8,934 bases of DNA, from assembly GCA_017399665.1 (NCBI GenBank), contig JAFQBR010000354.1:1-8934 (forward strand), read 5' to 3'. This DNA is from Clostridia bacterium (lineage in GTDB: Bacteria > Bacillota_A > Clostridia > Christensenellales > Borkfalkiaceae). Below the pieces are notes generated by a model, which did not search any database, was not told the DNA's origin, and saw only the letters and a program-made list of their open reading frames with translations. A program made the position numbers and the translations under genes. Below, piece after piece: positions 6,745 to 8,934 of the stretch (position 1 is its first letter; each line of letters opens with the position of its first letter).

Positions 6745-6872
6745 ATGGTAAATAAGTTTTAGATGCAAGCAGTTGACACAAACAAGGAGTATTTTGCGAA
6801 GGACGTTTACTTTTGCGTAAACAACTGAGCAAAAACACACTTTTTGTGGCAAATGCGTAGCAGATAAAGCTT
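6745..6872. repeat. Repeat unit 5 (next to secA)
   Basis: Outer helix TTTTGC (6792-6797) with GCAAAA (6829-6834). Inner helix GTTTAC (6805-6810) with GTAAAC (6817-6822). The closing box pairs with the last codons of secA. Confidence 0.85.
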
Positions 6873-6884
6873 ATTTTTATCTGC
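6860..6884 (-). other. Hairpin enclosing the secA stop codon
   Basis: GCAGATAAA (6860-6868) is perfectly complementary to 6876-6884, a 9-bp stem with a 7-base loop. One arm is the last repeat's closing box and the other is the end of secA including TAA. No U tract follows on the minus strand, so it is not a standard terminator. It may stabilise the message end or mark where the array joined. Confidence 0.6.
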
Positions 6885-8934
6885 CGCAACAATTCTTATA
6901 CTTCTTCCCCGACCCACATGGACATGGATCATTTCTTCCAATAGTACCTTTTGTGTTAACTACTGTTTTTTGTTGATGTTCTAAAGCACCACCGCTTTCA
7001 GATAGATTTTTTCTTTCTGTTTGAGTGGGCACTCTTTCAACTTCAATTTTAAGTAGATATTTAACGGTATCTTCTTGAATGCTTGCAGTCATTTCTTCAA
7101 ACATATCAAGACCTTCGCGTTTATAAGAGTTAAGTGGATCTTCATTAGCATAACCACGTAAAGAAATACCGCGTTTTAATCTATCCATATTGTCGATATG
7201 GTCAATCCACTTAGTGTCTACCATTCTAAGGAAGATTATGCGTTCAACTTCGTGATAGTCTATACCTCTTTCTTTATAATTTTCAATCTTTTCTTCGTAG
7301 CATTCAATAACTTTATCGATAGTCTGTTGAATAATCTTTTTACCGCTTACGGTATTAAGCATTTCTTCATCAATATATTCAATGCCAACGGGTAAAACTC
7401 TTTCTTCTAAAATCTTATTAAGTGCGTCTTTATCCCATGAATTAGCTTCGTTTGCAACGTTAACAGTCTGTTCAAAAAGAGAATGAACGTAATCGGGAAT
7501 AAGGTTAAGAACGTCTTGGTGAACACTTTCGCCACGAAGAACTTTCATCCTTTCTTCATACATAACCATACGTTGACGGTTCATAACGTCGTCGTAGCCT
7601 AAGATGTGTTTTCTTATACCGAAGTTCTTTCCTTCTATTGTTCTTTGTGCATTTTCTATACTTCTTGAAAGCATTTTTGCTTCAATAGGCGTATTTTCGT
7701 CCACTTTGAACATAGAATAAACTTTTTGCAATCTTTCCCCACCGAAACGGCTTGCAAGATCATCTTCAAGTGAAATATAAAATCTTGATTCGCCGGGGTC
7801 GCCTTGACGGCCTGAACGACCACGAAGCTGGTTATCGATACGGCGTGATTCGTGACGTTCTGTGCCAAGAATGAATAGACCGCCAAGCTCCATAACCTTT
7901 TTCTTTTCCACTTCCGTAACCTTAGCATGCTCTGCCAAAAGCTTACGGTATTCTGCTCTTACCTCTTCAACCTCTTCAGATACGTTTTGAACGTAAGAAA
8001 TTGCCATTTCGATTACGTTTTCATCTATACCGCGGTTGCGTAAATCCTGTTTTGCTAAAAATTCAGGGTTACCGCCAAGCAAAATATCGGTACCACGACC
8101 AGCCATGTTGGTTGCAATGGTTACCGCGCCAAGCTTACCAGCTTGAGCAATAATTTCTGCTTCGCGTCTATGGTTTTTAGCGTTTAGAATTTGGTGGCGA
8201 ACTCTGCGTTTTAAAAGCTCTCTTGAAATTTCTTCTGATTTTTCAACGGTAACAGTACCAACAAGCACCGGTTGACCTTTTTCATAAAGCTTAACGATTT
8301 CTTCAACGATTGCGCGAAGTTTGCCTTTATGAGTAGAGTAAACAACGTCGTGATTGTCTATTCTTTGAACAGGCTTATTGGTGGGAATTTCAAGAACGTC
8401 TAAGCCGTAAATAGTTTTAAATTCTTCTTCTTCGGTTTTCGCAGTACCCGTCATGCCTGAAAGCTTAGAGTAAAGACGGAAGTAATTTTGGAAGGTAATG
8501 GTTGCTTGAGTTTGGTTTTCGTTTCTTACAACAACCTTTTCCTTTGCTTCAATCGCTTGGTGTAAGCCTTCAGAATATCTACGTCCGTTCATCAAACGGC
8601 CGGTAAACTCGTCAACGATAATAATTTCGTTATCTTGAACGATATAGTCGTTATCGCGCTTAAAAATATAGTGCGCTTTAAGTGCTTGTTGAATGTGGTG
8701 GTTAAGATCAGCATGCTCGATATCACCAAGGTTTTCAATACCAAAAAATCTTTCTGCCTTTCTTGAACCGCTTTCTGTAATTTGAACTGACTTTTCTTTA
8801 ATGTTTACAGTAAAGTCAATTACTTCTGCGTTGTCAAGCTCTTCAAGCTTTTCACCCTCTGCAAGCTTTTTGCCCTTTATGGTGCGAACGAATTTATCTG
8901 CTTGAAGGTACATTTCAGATGATTTATTACCCCT
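6877..8934 (-). CDS. secA: Preprotein translocase ATPase SecA (5' end beyond window)
   Basis: SecA is the cytoplasmic motor that pushes unfolded preproteins through SecYEG using ATP. The last 685 residues are present; the frame is open to base 8934 and the usual length is about 840-900, so roughly 200 N-terminal residues with the Walker A/B part are missing. The Met at 8913 is internal. Counting from that Met: end of the preprotein cross-linking domain and VDEFTGRLMNGRRYSEGLHQ (100-119); SGMTGTAKT (152-160); helicase domain 2 with TIATNMAGRGTDILLGGNP (265-283) and DNQLRGRSGRQGDPG (360-374); helical scaffold around MVDTKWIDHIDNMDRLKRG (564-582); and a C-terminal zinc motif with Cys664, 666, 675 and 676 (C-x-C-x8-C-C). 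The lipoprotein encoded downstream would be a SecA client. The prfB gene, often found after secA in Bacillota, is absent here. Confidence 0.98.
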   Translation of the reverse strand, partial: RGNKSSEMYLQADKFVRTIKGKKLAEGEKLEELDNAEVIDFTVNIKEKSVQITESGSRKAERFFGIENLGDIEHADLNHHIQQALKAHYIFKRDNDYIVQDNEIIIVDEFTGRLMNGRRYSEGLHQAIEAKEKVVVRNENQTQATITFQNYFRLYSKLSGMTGTAKTEEEEFKTIYGLDVLEIPTNKPVQRIDNHDVVYSTHKGKLRAIVEEIVKLYEKGQPVLVGTVTVEKSEEISRELLKRRVRHQILNAKNHRREAEIIAQAGKLGAVTIATNMAGRGTDILLGGNPEFLAKQDLRNRGIDENVIEMAISYVQNVSEEVEEVRAEYRKLLAEHAKVTEVEKKKVMELGGLFILGTERHESRRIDNQLRGRSGRQGDPGESRFYISLEDDLASRFGGERLQKVYSMFKVDENTPIEAKMLSRSIENAQRTIEGKNFGIRKHILGYDDVMNRQRMVMYEERMKVLRGESVHQDVLNLIPDYVHSLFEQTVNVANEANSWDKDALNKILEERVLPVGIEYIDEEMLNTVSGKKIIQQTIDKVIECYEEKIENYKERGIDYHEVERIIFLRMVDTKWIDHIDNMDRLKRGISLRGYANEDPLNSYKREGLDMFEEMTASIQEDTVKYLLKIEVERVPTQTERKNLSESGGALEHQQKTVVNTKGTIGRNDPCPCGSGKKYKNCCGR

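Larger units (their letters stand above)
6231..6872. repeat. Array of five tandem ~128-bp structured repeats
   Basis: Five adjoining units start at 6231, 6358, 6486, 6617 and 6745, giving lengths of 127, 128, 131, 128 and 128 bp. Each opens with a box of the form TTGTAAATAAG plus KTTTAGATG, followed by a purine-rich RAG or GAG. Most close with a box like GTAGCAGATAAAGCTT. Between the boxes lies a two-part hairpin: an outer helix, a purine-rich internal loop (GAAGGA-like on the left, AACTGA-like on the right) and an inner helix with a short loop. Helix sequences differ between copies but stay paired. The joint between units is itself a small inverted repeat (CTTATT-GTA-AATAAG). Unit lengths are not multiples of three and the frames break up, so it is not a protein repeat. 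It sits directly after the secA stop codon. Family unknown to me; a mobile or REP-like element or an array of structured RNAs are the main options. Confidence 0.9.

Noticed and set aside
6515..6852. Two overlapping minus-strand frames (74 and 73 codons) in the repeat array
   Set aside because: They are chance frames through the repeats; the unit length is not a multiple of three, so no protein repeat is kept, and there are no ribosome sites.
6231..6872. CRISPR array
   Set aside because: Conserved boxes recur every ~128 bp and the parts between are related hairpins, not unique spacers; no cas gene is present.
6231..6872. Integron-type recombination sites without cassettes
   Set aside because: The units are hairpin-forming, but the required RYYYAAC/GTTRRRY core boxes are not consistently present and there is no integrase.
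8905..8913. Met at 8913 as the true start of secA
   Set aside because: The frame stays open to the window edge, the upstream codons continue in frame, and the N-terminal ATP-binding part of SecA is missing.

Overview
The window looks like an AT-rich chromosomal segment from a Bacillota (Firmicutes) bacterium, probably an uncultured clostridial, gut-type lineage. This is inferred from the strong AAGGAG-type ribosome sites, the Bacillota-like SecA, the lipoprotein signal with a Gly/Ser linker, the consensus sigma-A promoters and the MarR-ABC exporter operon. All convincing genes lie on the minus strand, so transcription runs from high to low coordinates.

In transcription order, the window opens with secA, whose 5' end lies beyond the edge. 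Directly after its stop codon comes a 642-bp array of five tandem ~128-bp units (6231-6872). The units share end boxes, and each has a central two-part hairpin whose arms change together between copies. The array is non-coding and is the least explained part of the window.

Next is a carbohydrate locus: a large surface lipoprotein with a TIM-barrel-like domain, an Ig-like domain and a C-terminal carbohydrate-binding-like domain; a 303-residue cytoplasmic protein; and a GH36 alpha-galactosidase. The lipoprotein's N-terminal domain and the 303-residue protein are paralogues (shared F-Y-x-D-E-P and T-D-x3-D-x-Y-x2-W motifs). This suggests one uncharacterised glycoside-active family present in an outside and an inside form, coupled to an intracellular alpha-galactosidase. 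Between the two paralogues lies a 30-codon fossil of another carbohydrate-binding-domain tail, evidence that the cluster once held a further gene. GH36 has its own near-consensus promoter inside the end of the preceding gene, and an intrinsic terminator follows it.

Last comes a MarR-type regulator with a consensus promoter overlapped by a perfect 22-bp palindrome. It is translationally coupled (TAATG) to an ABC exporter subunit that runs off the low-coordinate edge. The ~430-bp gap between GH36 and marR holds the terminator, a long imperfect hairpin and the marR promoter/operator.
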